Counted from the first letter of the stretch, positions 29,640-41,061 are shown. The stretch is DNA of 64,000 bases from Paralithodes platypus (GCA_032716605.1 CM064505.1:48681762-48745761), one strand, 5' to 3'. The notes: generated from the letters alone by a model not told the origin. A program made the numbers and translations.

Positions 29640-32463
29640 ACAAGGAGGTGGATTCAAATATACTGTGCTACTACACTAATATAGATGGAATAAACAGTAA
29701 AAAGGTAGAGTTAGATAATATATTAAGAAAAGATCAACCACAGATAGTCTGTTTGACAGAGACAAAGCTGAACCAGGACTTTGACAGCAACATAGTGTTT
29801 AGTGAAGGATATAATATATGGAGAAATGATAGAAAGGGTAAAAGGGGAGGTGGAGTGGCAGTATTAGTTAAGAACCCTATGACAGCAAAGCACGTGGAGT
29901 TAAATAATGACAAGGCAGAAATAATGGCAGTTGAACTCAATGATATAGAAGGAAAAAAGCTAGACATAGCAGTAGCTTACATGCCACCAAAGACCAGAGC
30001 ATGGAGGGAGTTGGAGTTTGAGGAGATGGTAGAGGATATGATTCAGTCGTTGAGAAGATTGCTTTTAAGGAAGAATCGATTGATCTTGGTAGGAGATTTC
30101 AACTGTAGTGAGGTTGATTGGGAATCGGGAGATGCAGGGCCAAATCAGAGATCTTGGGGAAGTCGGCTAGTGAGTTGGTTACGGAAAATGTACTTGCACA
30201 ACATGTGAAGGAAAATACAAGAATGAGGGGTAATAACGAACCTTCTAAACTCGATCTGATTTTTACAAAAGATCCTCACGAAATTAGTGATACAAACTAT
30301 CTATGTCCTGTAGGTAAAAGTGATCACCTATTACTAAAATGGAAGTTGACCTCGAGTAATGCCAATAGATTAGACAATAGCTACATAAATGACAGATTAA
30401 ATTATAGTAAAGCTGATTATGTATCCTTGAAAAGATATTTAGAGGGAGTAGATTGGGATCTTATTTTGAAGGAACGGGACGTACAAGGTAAATATAGTAG
30501 ATTCCTCGAAATTTATAGAGTAGGAACCAATCTGTTTGTCCCAAGATATAAAACTGGAAATTTTACTAAGCAGAAAGATTGGTTTAATTTGAAATGCAAA
30601 AGAGCTTTGGGTAGGCGTGATGCAGCTTGGGCTAGATTAAGAAGAAGGAACACTGAGAGTAATCGGAATAAATATAAACAGGAGAGGAATAGATATGTTA
30701 ACATAATTAGGCAAGTTAAAATGAACTATGAGAAGAACATAGTAAATAAATGTGAAAGTGACCCTAGATTATTTTATAAATATATAAACAGTAAGTTGAA
30801 GGTAAAGAAACAAATTACTAAATTAAGAGTTGATGCTAGGACGTATGAAAATGTATCGGACATGTGTGAGGTAATGAATAACAAATTGGGGTCAGTTTTT
30901 ACTAGAGAGGAAGGTTTTGACGAACCACAGGCGGGAGTACTGGAGAGTGGTCTTAGTAAGATTGAAATAACTAGAGATGAGCTGTTATCTGCGATGAGAG
31001 GACTTGAAGTAAGGAAAGCTATGGGACCGGATGAAGTGTCTGCCTGGGTTTTAAAGGAGTGTGCAGAGCAATTAGTGGAGCCAGTGAGGGACATAATTCA
31101 AGCTTCCTTGGATAAAGGACAGGTTCCTGTTGAATGGAAAAGAGCTAATATCATTCCGATATACAAGAATGGAAACCCTGAGGACCCTCTAAACTATAGA
31201 CCAGTTTCACTTACTAGTATTGTATGCAAGATTTGTGAAAAGCTAATTAGGAAGAGATGGATGAAAATGTTGGAGAGAAAGAAGATAATAACCCCAAAGC
31301 AATTTGGATTCAGAGAAGGGACATCTTGTGTTACCAGTTTGCTATGTTATTACAGTAGGGTGATAGATGTACTCCAAGAAAGAGGCGGATGGGTGGACTG
31401 CGTCTACTTAGACCTTTCCAAAGCATTCGATAAGGTACCACATAAGAGATTGTTATCTAAGCTTGAGACGCTAGGATGTGTCAGGGGGAGTTTGCTGAAA
31501 TGGATGGAGAGCTATTTAACAGATAGGGAAATGAGGACCAACATTAGAGGAACTTACTCATCGTGGCGGAAAGTTGAGAGTGGTGTGCCGCAGGGATCTG
31601 TGTTGGCACCTCTCATGTTCCTTATGTACGTGAATGACCTGCCGATAGGCATAAACTCTTACATGTCAATGTTTGCAGATGATGTAAAAATTATGAGACA
31701 AATAACAAATAAAAGTAGTTGTGAGGAGCTGCAAGGGGATTTAGATAAATATACGAATGGAGCACCAAGTGGAAAATGAAATTTAATATAAGTAAATGCC
31801 ATGTGTTAAATATGGGAAGAAGTGTGAATAGACCAAATTGGGAGTACAGGATGGGAGATAATATAATTAGCAAGGCCGAAAAAGAAAAAGATTTAGGGTT
31901 GATTATACAAGATAATTTGTCGCCAGAGAAACATATTAACAAGCTCTTTAGCGGAATGTATGCAATGGCCGGGAATATGAAAGTTGCTCTGAACTACTTG
32001 GATGAGACCATGGTAGCGAAAATTATGAAGAGTATGATTAGACCAAGATTGGAGTATGCAGCAGTGGTGTGGTCCCCGCATCTAAAGAAGCATATTCACA
32101 AGTTAAAAAGAATCCAGAGAGCAGTCACTAGATTGGTTTCCAAGTCTCAGAGAACTGCCATATGAAGGGAGGCTAGACAAATTAAATCTACCGAGTCTAA
32201 AAGAGAGGAGAGAGAGGGGAGACATGATAATAATGTACAAATGTACCCGGGGGCTGGAGAGGCTGGATAGGGAGGATATATTAATTATGGATACAGGAAT
32301 AACTAGAGGCCACAGCTACAAAGTAAAAAGACCTACCTGCAAGAACGATATCAGGAAGTTTAGCTTCCCCTATAGATGTATTGACAAATGGAATGGGCTG
32401 GAGGAGGAGGTGGTAGGGGCAAGGAACATCCATATTTTCAAGAAAAAATTGGATAAAAAGTAG
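29640..32463 (+). pseudogene. LINE family 3 ORF2: endonuclease and RT, several frameshifts
   Basis: The endonuclease starts in frame 2 (YTNIDGINSKKVELDNIL, CLTETKLNQDFD, GDFNCSEVDW). It shifts near 30160 to frame 1 (KLDLIFTKD, VGKSDHLLL). The RT in frame 1 has MGPDEVSAWVLKE, YRPVSLTSIVCKICE, LDLSKAFDKVPH, GVPQGSVLAPLMF and the catalytic FADDVKI. Shifts near 31750 and 32160 break the C-terminal part, which ends at TAG 32461-32463. The layout is that of a CR1/L2-group LINE. Confidence 0.85.
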
Positions 32464-32744
32464 ACTGAGAGACGGGACAACACGAGCTTAGCTCAACTCC
32501 TGTAAACTACAATTAGGTAAATACAATTAGGTAAATACAGTATCTTACAGTAGATCCTCTGGAAAAAGGCAAACTAGGCCTGTGTATCCAGCTCAATGCC
32601 AGTACTTGCACTGCTGTGGTTGTTCACGGTGTTGGCGGCGGCGGTAGCAGACGCAACATTTTTACTATTCTGTATTTTTGCTTTATAATCAAACTTCAAA
32701 TCTTGTCTTCCCCATGCTTTATCAAGATTACTTTCAAACTTCTT

Positions 32745-33724
32745 TATTGATTCGGAATCGACTTTCTTTGTAAATTTTCTTAGAGTGTCCTCTCGTTCTT
32801 GTTCCCTCCCGCATCAAGAAGATACCTTCACACACATCCTCATCATACATTCCTGACACTATCTTAAAAGTCTCTATCATATCCCCTCTCTTTCTCCTAT
32901 ATGCCAGTGTCGGAAGCCCCAGTGTCCTCAACCTCTGCTCATAGCCCGCGTTCTTCAACGTTGGTACTAGCTTGCTAGCTCTCCTCTGCACTTTCTCCAC
33001 TGCTTCTATATCCTTTACCATATATGGAGCCCACACCTGGTTCGCATATTCCAGGTGCGGCCTAACCAGCGCTGTATAGAGATTCCTGAATATCTCTTCG
33101 TCAAGTGACACAAATGTCCTCCTTATCAGCCCTACAATTCTATTGGCTTTGTTTATCTTTTCCGCTAAATGTTCTGAGAAATTTAACTTATTGTCTATCA
33201 CTACTCCTATATCCTTTTCTGCATTAACTTCCTCCATCGCTTCATACATACTGTATCCTACCTTGTCTATCTTGCTTGTCCCAATCCGCATGTACTTGCA
33301 TTTTTTTGGATGAAAAGGCATTAACCAATGATCAGACCATCCCTTCATGCCCTCCACATCTCCTTGAAGCAGACCCACATCTTCCTTATTCCTCACTCTT
33401 CTATACAGCTTAGTGTCATCCGCATACAGGTATGTCTCACTTCCATTAGTTATAACTTCAGGTAAGTCGTTGATAAATATAACGAACAGTAGTGGTCCCA
33501 ACACAGATCCCTGAGGTATCCCACTTGTAATTTCCCTCCACCCCGAGCCTATTCCATTCACCAGTACCCTCTGTCTCTGATCTTTCAGGAAGGCTTCTAT
33601 CCATTTCACACATTTCTCCCCTATATTATAGCTTCTAACTTTCTCTATTAAGCTATTATGTGGGACCTTATCGAAGGCCTTCATAAAATCGCAATATACC
33701 ACGTGTATAACATCACCATCCTCC
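32745..33724 (-). pseudogene. LINE family 2 RT, C-terminal part
   Basis: It carries DFMKAFDKVPH, GIPQGSVLGPLLF and YADDTKLYRR and is closely related to 21750-22740 and 41280-42350. The residues read upstream of 33724 come from the SINE. Confidence 0.82.
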
Positions 33725-34082
33725 TGGTGATGGGCTGGTCTATCAGAGTGAGAACTAAGCGATCTCAAGTGACGGCGTCCCTTCCGTGGATTGTCCTCCC
33801 AATCTACCAAGATTGGAAGCCAAAGCGTCACATTTTTCCTTTGCCGCTCAACTTTCTCTTCATAATTGCTGAGGGGCACAGGGCCCTGGGTGGGGCTTTG
33901 GTTTCCCGGGCATTTCCGCATCCTCCTCAGCTCCCCGCCATGGAGTGGCTTCGGTCACCCAGGCTTTATTGTGGTCGGCAGGGAGGGTTCTGTGTGGCGC
34001 TCGGTTATGGCCTTGGCCTTGCTCGGGGCCTTGGGGCTGTTCGGCCAGGCAGCTTGGGGAACAGCAACAACAACAACAACAA
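33725..34082 (+). mobile_element. SINE with AAC-repeat tail (copy 1)
   Basis: Starts TGGTGATGGGCTGGTCTATC and ends in AACAACAAC. It is flanked by CCATCCTCC at 33716-33724 and 34083-34091. About 50 bases near the 5' part are missing compared with the copies at 49635 and 62157. The last 85 bases match the 3' end of LINE family 4. Confidence 0.88.
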
Positions 34083-34516
34083 CCATCCTCCAGAATTTGC
34101 ATCCAATCATCTACCACCTATCTTTGTATTTTAACTGCTAGAAATTTCCCACGCATCTCTAAACGTAGTGCAGTTTCCAATCTGTAGAATGGCGTTGAGT
34201 AGAGCTCTGTAAGTCAACTGGTTCAGTTGTGATGACGATTTCCGTGGTGCAATTTTTTCCGCGATGTTGACAATATCGGAGCTTTTCAGACACTAATTTC
34301 GTCATACCATACAACAACAACATTGATCCGACGTCTCCTTCTTGTTTTCGGAGGTGCGGTGATGCAATGACCGGCTTTGTTTACATGCGTCGGACGCACA
34401 GCGTTCAGACCAAGCTGAATAGGCTTTCAAGCTTACTGCCTGTTAGAAGGACACCCGGGGTCCTTCCCAACTGCCGCGGTGTCCTTATAACAGGACAGCC
34501 GGGCTGGAAGGGTTAA

Positions 34517-34989
34517 GTTTAGTTCTATCAAAATATACTGAACTAGTGGGATCAGAGCTAAGTGACGCATTATTAAAATATGAATTAACATTTATGTAAC
34601 GATTAGCCTACCACTACTAACAAATCTGTCAAAATGCAAATCTATATTAAAGCAAAGTTCTGAAAATACTAAATCTAAAGGCAAATTGGTATACAAAGTT
34701 GAAAAGTCGAAGCTATGTACTGAGGTAACTTTCTGCATGGTATTAAGTTTATCAGGCCCAATCTCCATTTTTCCTATTTTATTTTATTTTATTTTATTAT
34801 TATTTTTTTTTTTGGGGGGGGGGGGGAATTGGGCCTGAGTAAATAGAAATATATAGATTAAGTTTATCAATAACTTCTACTGAATTGTCAACACTCCAAT
34901 AATAGTGAATGCCAGTTCTATTCAAAATAGTTATTGCCAGTTCTATTCTTCATGGGATCACAATACCGTTTATGAGTACTTTTAATATA
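34517..34989 (-). pseudogene. Penelope-like RT, N-terminal piece of copy A
   Basis: Matches 60261-60580 of copy B (region of SFDFSTLYTNLPLDL), with a 102-base insert at 34755-34856 and several stops. Confidence 0.72.
34755..34856 (+). mobile_element. Small insertion with inverted AGGCCCAAT ends and a G run
   Basis: ATTAAGTTTATCA is present on both sides (34742-34754 and 34857-34869) but once in copy B near 60485. The insert has GGCCCAAT near the left and its complement ATTGGGCC inside the right, with TTTTA repeats and a run of about 14 Gs between. A retroposed or hairpin-type element is possible; the class is unknown. Confidence 0.6.
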
Positions 34990-36227
34990 TTTTAAGCAAT
35001 GTACGTCATGCGGTTTTAGGAAGGGAAAAGGATGTGTAGATCAGATTTTTACCCTGAATTGTGTTATGGAGAAATATCTGGAGAAGCAACAAAAGGTGTA
35101 TGTTGCCTTTATGGACTCGGAGAAGGCATATGACAGAGTGGATAGAGAAGGTATGTGGAAAGTACTTAGAATATACGGAGTAGATGGCAAGTTGCTGAAA
35201 GCAGTGAAGAGCATGTATGAGGGTGCAAAGGCGGTAGTACGTGTGGAGAATGAGTAGAGCGAGTTCTTTGACATGAATGTTGGGTTGAAACGGGTGTGTG
35301 ATGTCCCCATGGTTGTTTACTGTATTTATGGATGGAGTCGTGAAAGAAATACAAGGAAGAGCAGTAGATGTTGGTGTATCGCTGATAAAGGAAGGAAATG
35401 AGTGGAAGCTACCTGTACTGCTGTTTGCTGATGCTACAGTTCTGATGAGCGATAATGAATGGGAGTTGCAGGGTCTGGTAAATATGTTTAGAACAATGTG
35501 CGAAAAACGGAATTTGAAGGTAAATGCGGGGAAGAGCAAGGTTATGGTCTTCGAAAGGGGTGAAGCCACAGAGTGTGAGGTGAAGTTGAATGGTCAGGAT
35601 ATGGAGATTGTCAGCTCATTTAAGTATCTGGGCAGTGTGTTGAGTAAAGATGGGACTATGGATGAAGAAGTGCAGGAGAGGGTGCAACAGGGGAAGAGGG
35701 TTGTAGGAACGCTGAAGGTAGTAACAAGAAATAAGGTGGTCAGTATGGAAGTGAAGAAGTCCTTGCATGACAGTGTGGTAATCCTGACACTGACTTACGA
35801 AAGCGAAGCATGGATTTGGTTGAGAGACTCAGACCAAGAGTGAGAGGGGTGGAAATGAGTTACTTGAGAAGTGTGTGCGGAGTTACATGGAGGGATAGAT
35901 AGACGAATGAGGAAGTAAGAAGGAGGTGTGGTGTGGAGGTAGATGTGCTGGAAGGTGTGAAAAGGAACACATTGAGATGGTTCGGCCATATGGAACGTAT
36001 GGGAAGCGAGAGAATGGCTAAGAGGGTGTACGAGAGCGAGGTGGAAGGACAGAAAGGGAGAGGTAAACCGAATGAGAGGTGGAAGGATGGTGTGAGGAAG
36101 TATATGGATGAAGGAGGTGTTGGTTGGGAGGAGGGGCGTCGACTGACTGGGGACGGAGGTGCTTGGGGGTGGTTCCTTCGTGGCCATCCCTTTGGGGATC
36201 AAGGCGTCAGCCAATAGATAGATAGAT
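34990..36227 (+). pseudogene. LINE family 5 fragment: RT part with GATA tail
   Basis: The fragment carries VYVAFMDSEKAYDRVDREGM, an LLFADATVLMSD block (usual YADD altered to FADA) and RWFGHMERMGSERMAKRVYE. It has a stop at 35256 and frameshifts. The end has repeated GATA/TAGA units (36214-36229), a LINE-type tail. It is 5'-truncated and lies in the Penelope-like element. A scrap of the same family seems to be at 39106-39160. Confidence 0.72.
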
Positions 36228-36387
36228 AGACGAAATGTTTTGACAAAGTTTTAGTGGTAGTAAATTTTGCTCCTGCAATAAAGCGATATTTATAAGGTCT
36301 TTTACGAAATTTGGGTAACATATATAATTTTGCAATGCACTTGTTCTTTTCAGAAATTTTAACATCAAAGGTTATGTTTTTATTAGT
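36228..36387 (-). pseudogene. Penelope-like RT, 5' piece of copy A
   Basis: Encodes LYMLPKFRKRPYKYRFIAG followed by AKFTTTKTLSK, the N-terminal RT block typical of Penelope-like RTs. Copy B lacks this part. Confidence 0.7.
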
Positions 36388-36866
36388 TCCCACGGGAGTG
36401 CGGATCTAAAAACTCTAGACAGTGCCTCCAGGACCATAATAAAGAGGAGGGGGCTTAACACTGAACCCTGATGAACTCCAAACACATACTGTGAACTCCT
36501 CACTCAGTACAGTACACCTTTTACACTCACCGCAGTTAGTGAATCCTCATACATCTTCATTATCACATGCACCAGCCACTCTTCCACACCAAGTTTCCTC
36601 ATAGCCCACTGCACAACATCTCTAGGCACCCTGTCAAAGGCCTTCTCCAGGTCTACACACACAAAGTAAAGATCCCTGCCTTTTAGTAAGTATCTTTCCT
36701 GTATCTGACTGACTATGAAGATAGCATCGGTTGTACCATGTCCTGGCATAAAACCAAACTGCATATCATCAATGGAGATGCTTTGCCTGATCAAACCCTC
36801 AAAGACTCTCTCACAGACCTTCATGATTTGGTCAAGCATTTTCAGGCCCCTATAATTACCTCTATC
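36388..36866 (-). pseudogene. RTE-B RT, central piece
   Basis: Collinear with copy A 2963-3434: FGFMPGHGTTDA, DLEKAFDRVPRD and neighbouring segments, with substitutions. It is cut at CCTCTATC by RTE-C. Confidence 0.83.
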
Positions 36867-38122
36867 TTTACTTTGTGTTTGTAGACCTGGAGAAGGCCTT
36901 TGACAGGGTACCTAGAGATGTTGTGCAGTGGGCTATGAGGAAACTTGGTATGGAAGAGTGGCTTGCACGTGTGATAATGAAGATATATGAGGATTCGCGA
37001 AGTGCGGTGAGGGTGAAGGGTGTACTGAGTGATGAGTTCGCAGTCCGTGTTGGAGTCCATCAGGGTTCAGTGTTAAGCCCCCTCCTCTTTATTATGGTCC
37101 TAAAGGCACTGTCTAGAATTTTTAGAGGCGGACTCCCGTTGGAACTGTTTCATGTAGACGATTTAGTCCTAATAGCTGACAATATGCAAGATGCCGAGGC
37201 CAAATTCAGAAGATGGAGAGAGGGCATGGCGAGCAAGGGTTTAAGAGTCAATATTAACAAAACCAAGGTTGTAGATTGAGACGAGGCAATGTGGAAAAGA
37301 GCGGTGCATACCCATGTGCAGTGTGTGGAAAGGGTGTGGGCGTAAATGCGATTCAATGTAGCATCTGTCGACGCTGGGTGCACCATAGGAGTAGACGCTG
37401 TAGTGGAATAAAGGGACCCCTGCCGAAGGATAAGTCAGAAATATTGACATTTAAGTGCGTAGTGTGCAAGGGCGAGCTTGTGTGAAGTGATGATCCTGTG
37501 GTTGTGAATTTTGGAAATGAGTCATTGGAGCTGGTGGACAAGTTTTGTTACCTAGGAGATACCATCTCTGCCGGTGGTGGGGCCGAGGCTGCCACTGTCG
37601 CTAGAATTAGATGTGGCTGGGGGAAGTTCAGAGAACTGCTGCCAATTCTGACCATGAAAAAGAATGCCACTCCCCGTGAAGGAAAAGGTGTATGCCTCAT
37701 GTGCTAGAAGTGCAATGACGTATGCCTCAGAAACATGGGCCGTTAAAGTAGAGGATGTCAACAGAATGGAACGTAATGAGATGATAATGGTGAGATGGAT
37801 GTGTGGGGCCAGGCTGCCGGATAGAATAACAAATGTTGAGCTGAGGAGACGTTTAGGTATAAAGAGTATTAGCGAAGTGATGCGTACAAGTAGGATGAAC
37901 AAAATTTGGTGAAAAAATGCAGGTCTGTGATTGTGGAGGGAGCTGCACCAAGGGGTGGACCGAGGAAAACCTGGGATCGGACTATACGTGCCGATCTCAA
38001 ATCCAAAAACTTGACAAGTGAAGCAGCCCTTAACAGGGTTGCCGTGAACGCCGCCATTAGGACAAGAGACTGAAACTGCACGTATGTGTGGAGCACTCAG
38101 TCTTAAAATTTTATGTATGTAT
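36866..38122 (+). mobile_element. RTE-like LINE copy C, 5'-truncated, inverted relative to B
   Basis: The plus strand reads from DLEKAFDRVPRD through the RT C terminus to the TATGTATGTAT tail. The RTE-B sequence is interrupted between CCTCTATC and TAGCGCATCC. The active-site segment reads FHVDDLVLI instead of FYADD, and several frameshifts follow (near 37276, 37485 and 37680). Confidence 0.85.
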
Positions 38123-39105
38123 CTAGCGCATCCCCTTTTCCTTTGTACAGTATATACTTACTATTACACTTATGTGCCAATTCTCGGGGATTTTCTCATC
38201 TTTAATAATGGTGTTTATCAACTCAGTGACTAAGCTGACACCAGTCTCCCCTGAGGCTTTTATCATCTCAGCGACAATGTCAGAGCACCCTGGAGCTTTA
38301 CCGTCCTTCATTTTATTGATTGCGTTGCTCACTACAGCTGGTGCTATCAAAGGAGGGAATCCAGATATTGTTTTTTCGATAGATACTAAGCTGTTCCTTA
38401 TCCCATTCAAACTCTACATTTAGCAATCGCTCATAGTGTGCCTTCCATGCTTCTCTGATTTCATTTTCTGCATACACAATCTTCCCATTATCGTTTCTAA
38501 CACACTGTTCACCTATAATATCCCTACTGTCATGTTTAAATCGCCTATCTAGGTTGAAGATGCCATTGGGATTGTCAGTGTTACACACTTGTTCGAGGAC
38601 CAGGTCCTTAATGCCTTTTTTAGTATTGTAAATACAGTAACTTTTTTGGCAGTTCGTTTAGCTGCCTGGTATTCCTCCTTGCTGTCTCCCTTCTTCCATA
38701 CTTTGAAGCATCTCCTTTTCTCTTTCACAGCATGTTCTACCTCATCATTCCACCACCAGGATGTGTTATTCCTGGGGTGACCCTTTGTTTTCCCACAAAC
38801 TTTGTCAGTGGCATTGAGAAGGCTATGCTTAAGGAAATTCCATTGACTTTTTACATCGCTAGGCCTAGCTTCCTTATTTCTATTAATTTTCATCCAGTTC
38901 ACTATGAAACCTATCCCTAACTTCCTTGTTCTTCAGCAGCCACACTCTCCTTTTGGGCATGTATACCTTCTTGCACTTACGACCTCTGTATAAGCTCATG
39001 TCGCACACAAGTAGCTTATGCTGGGGGGATACATTCTTCGCTCGGGAAGACCTTTACATCCCGAACCAGTCTCCATTCTTTCCTGTTAACCAAGAAGTAA
39101 GCTGG
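38123..39105 (-). pseudogene. RTE-B RT N-terminus and end of endonuclease
   Basis: Collinear with copy A 3435-4395, including TSWWWNDEVEHAVKEKRRC and the end of the endonuclease. It contains several small insertions and frameshifts and has no stop at the site corresponding to 4189-4191. It breaks off after AACCAAGAAGTAA. Confidence 0.8.
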
Positions 39106-39160
39106 GTAGAGTAAGGTTATGGTCTTTGAATGGGGTGCAGTCAGAGAGTGTGAGGTGAGG
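39106..39160 (+). pseudogene. Scrap of LINE family 5
   Basis: AAGGTTATGGTCTTTGAATG and the next 30 bases match 35540-35590, mid RT of family 5. It is too short to say more. Confidence 0.45.
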
Positions 39161-39570
39161 TTGTTGTTGTTGATCCCCAGGCTATCTGGCCGAGCAGCCC
39201 CAAGGTCCCGAGCAAGGCCAAGGCCATAACCGAGCGCCCCCACAGAACCCTCCCAGCTTTACCACTAAAGAATGCCCAGGTGACCGAAGCCGCTCCCAGG
39301 AGTCCCAGGCGAGGGGCTGAGAGAAGAGTGCAGAAACGGCCGGGACACCGAAGCCCCTCCCAGGGCCCTGTTCCCCTAACCGGTTATAAAGAGGAAGTTG
39401 AGGGGCAAGGCAAGGGAAAAATGTGACGCTTTGGCTCCCAATCTGTCAACCTAGGTTGACACTAGAGAGGTTAATCCACGGAAAAGATCTAGAAAATATA
39501 CAAGTGAAAGAAACAGTCGGAGGAAGCTATGGGTATGGCCGAGGCCACCGAGAGCACCAGGCCGCACAGA
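39161..39570 (-). mobile_element. SINE with AAC-repeat tail (copy 2, diverged)
   Basis: The minus-strand tail is at GTTGTTGTTG (39161), followed by the shared CTGGCCGAGCAGCCCCAAGG region and the rest of the SINE body with many differences. The 5' end is not sharp. It looks older than the other copies. Confidence 0.75.
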
Positions 39571-40317
39571 TGGGACATTTAAATTCTGTGACGTAGACAA
39601 ACGGAGGGCTAGATCTCGCACTACCCTCACAGGTCAGTATACATTTGAGGGAGGTAGGGGGAAGTCCCGGGAGGATCTCGCTATGTTTCAAAATTATTTC
39701 CCCATTCTAAATACTTTTATAAGTATATTATACCCAGTGATAGTTTCTCCAGTATCATCGATGATGCCATACACGATTGCAATGGGAATTACAGATCAGG
39801 ACCGAAGGTACACGTGTTCAAGTTCAACCCAAGAATGCAGATCTATCGAGGAAATGGCTTACAGCCATCAGACGAGATGACTACACACTAAATGAAAACA
39901 GCAGAGTAACAATTATTCTACGGCATTATTCACGTGTATTGAGTAGGCCTAATACTTAAATATTATATTCCTAAATTTGACATCATCATTATTATTGTAA
40001 TCCTCCCAGTTTTTTACATCATATGTCCATAGTATTTGGATTCTTTTTACTCATCCCCTTCAGCAAGTTGTAATAATAATAATACAGTACTGTAGTACAG
40101 TCAGGTCTCGATATACACAGTAAATTTGTACCGTGTACGTACCGTTTATATCCAAACCGTGTTTTAGAAATAACAGGCCTTATGGGAATTAATTAATTCG
40201 TTCCAGCCACTTTCCCAAAGTCTCCCTTTTGATCCTTTTTGCCTACCTTCAGCTGACTTATATTACATTATACCACCAACATCATTTATGACAAAACATA
40301 GAATACATTAACCCTTC
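39571..40317 (+). other. Unassigned DNA with a possible pogo-like tip
   Basis: Mostly AT-rich without a gene. Near 40096 the segment CAGTCAGGTCTCGATATAC looks like the end of a pogo/Tigger-type transposon, but no partner end is seen. Otherwise I see nothing in it. Confidence 0.35.
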
Positions 40318-40403
40318 CCGCCCGGGCAGCATTTTAAAATGACACCGCGGCAGATGGGCAGGAGCCCGGGTGTCATTATAAAATCCATAAGCTTGAAAGC
40401 CTA
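40318..40403 (+). mobile_element. Left-end fragment of an older P1 element
   Basis: TTAACCCTTCCCGCCCGGGC to GCTTGAAAGCCTAT repeats the start of P1 itself and of the P1 MITEs' complement. The next TTAA (40404-40407) is where P1 starts, so P1 inserted into a relative. The right remainder is not recognised. Confidence 0.7.
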
Positions 40404-41061
40404 TTAACCCTTCGAGCCCGGGTGTCCTTTTAACAGGACGGCGCGGCAGATGGGCCGGACCCCGGGTGTCCTTATAAAAGCCCTGTGCTTGAAAGCGTGC
40501 TTTGAAATTCGCGCGGCCAAAATTTACTTTGCAGGGGCGATCGCAGCGCCACCAAGCCTCAACTACTACCGTTATCAGTTCCAACGTGGCCGCCATAGCG
40601 AGTTATAGTGAAATCATGAATTCCGACACGTCCGATTCTGTTCAACCTCCCGCGCGCCCCACTGCTACCCCGCTCGCAACTTCGACGCCGGTTACAACCG
40701 AGAAGCAAGCTCAACGAAAGAAAGTGAAGAAAGTGAAACGTTTGTTGAGTGAAAGTGCTATATAGCGAGAACTTTTTACCATTGAAGTGAGCAGTGGCGA
40801 AAGCTTGGTGGACAAAGAACAATTTATTAGAAGTGGAAGCGAAGTTGATGATTTCGTTGGCTTTGAAGAGGACGACAATGTAGATTTATTTGAGGGGGGA
40901 GACAGTAGTGATGAGGCTGATGTGGAAGTGGTTCAGCAAGGTGCTATTGAACTTCCAAGTGTGCTAGAGCCTAGGCCTACCCCTTCGCCATGTTTGGTAG
41001 GTCAGTCTAGGCCTAGCCCTAGCCCAGGACCTTCCCCTTTGCCTGCCCGTACGTCCTTGAA

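Larger units (their letters stand above)
29044..32538 (+). mobile_element. CR1/L2-like LINE family 3
   Basis: About 3.5 kb with a degenerate ORF1-like part, endonuclease and RT, ending with repeated ACAATTAGGTAAAT units (about 32509-32536). It lies inside the P1 MITE and directly abuts a LINE family 2 copy on its right. TATCTTT occurs at the left MITE junction and again at 34119, a possible duplication from one of the two LINE insertions. Confidence 0.83.
32539..34118 (-). mobile_element. CR1-like LINE family 2, truncated copy with a SINE in it
   Basis: The 3' tail (TATCTTACAG) is at 32539. Coding runs minus from the RT active-site region to the C terminus, is interrupted by a SINE at 33725-34082, and resumes for a few codons (CAGAATTTGCATCCAATCAT) before truncation at 34118. 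Confidence 0.85.
28952..34516 (-). mobile_element. piggyBac-type MITE, family P1 (copy a), filled with LINEs and a SINE
   Basis: The outer ends are 28952-29043 (TTAACCCTTCTGACCCGG and following) and 34119-34516 (ending AGCCGGGCTGGAAGGGTTAA). TTAA is at 28952-28955 and 34513-34516, and the empty site is in the Penelope-like copy B at 60257-60260. Body sequence matches the MITE at 45414-45900. The insert in the middle is LINE family 3, LINE family 2 and a SINE. Confidence 0.87.
26457..36387 (-). mobile_element. Penelope-like element copy A, heavily interrupted
   Basis: Pieces at 26457-26982, 27061-27132, 27855-28018, 28337-28951, 34517-34989 and 36228-36387 are collinear with copy B (58790-60578), and the last extends further 5'. 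Between them lie a short repeat, two small TTAA elements, a P1 MITE stuffed with LINEs, and a LINE fragment. The outer ends abut RTE-B (GCATA at 26456 and GGGAGTGCGG at 36388), which is continuous across it. Confidence 0.83.
21469..39105 (-). mobile_element. RTE-like LINE copy B, split into five pieces
   Basis: Pieces in order: 21469-21581 (3' end with ACATACATACAT tail), 24611-24745, 25711-26456, 36388-36866 and 38123-39105. Joined in this order they are collinear with copy A (1929 to about 4395). The interruptions are a CR1-like LINE, a TA-flanked MITE, a Penelope-like element with many insertions of its own, and an inverted RTE copy C. The 5' part of the endonuclease is missing after 39105. 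Confidence 0.88.

Noticed and set aside
33658..34187. ORFs with poly-glutamine or poly-asparagine tails
   Set aside because: They are the AAC-repeat tail of the SINE read in different frames.
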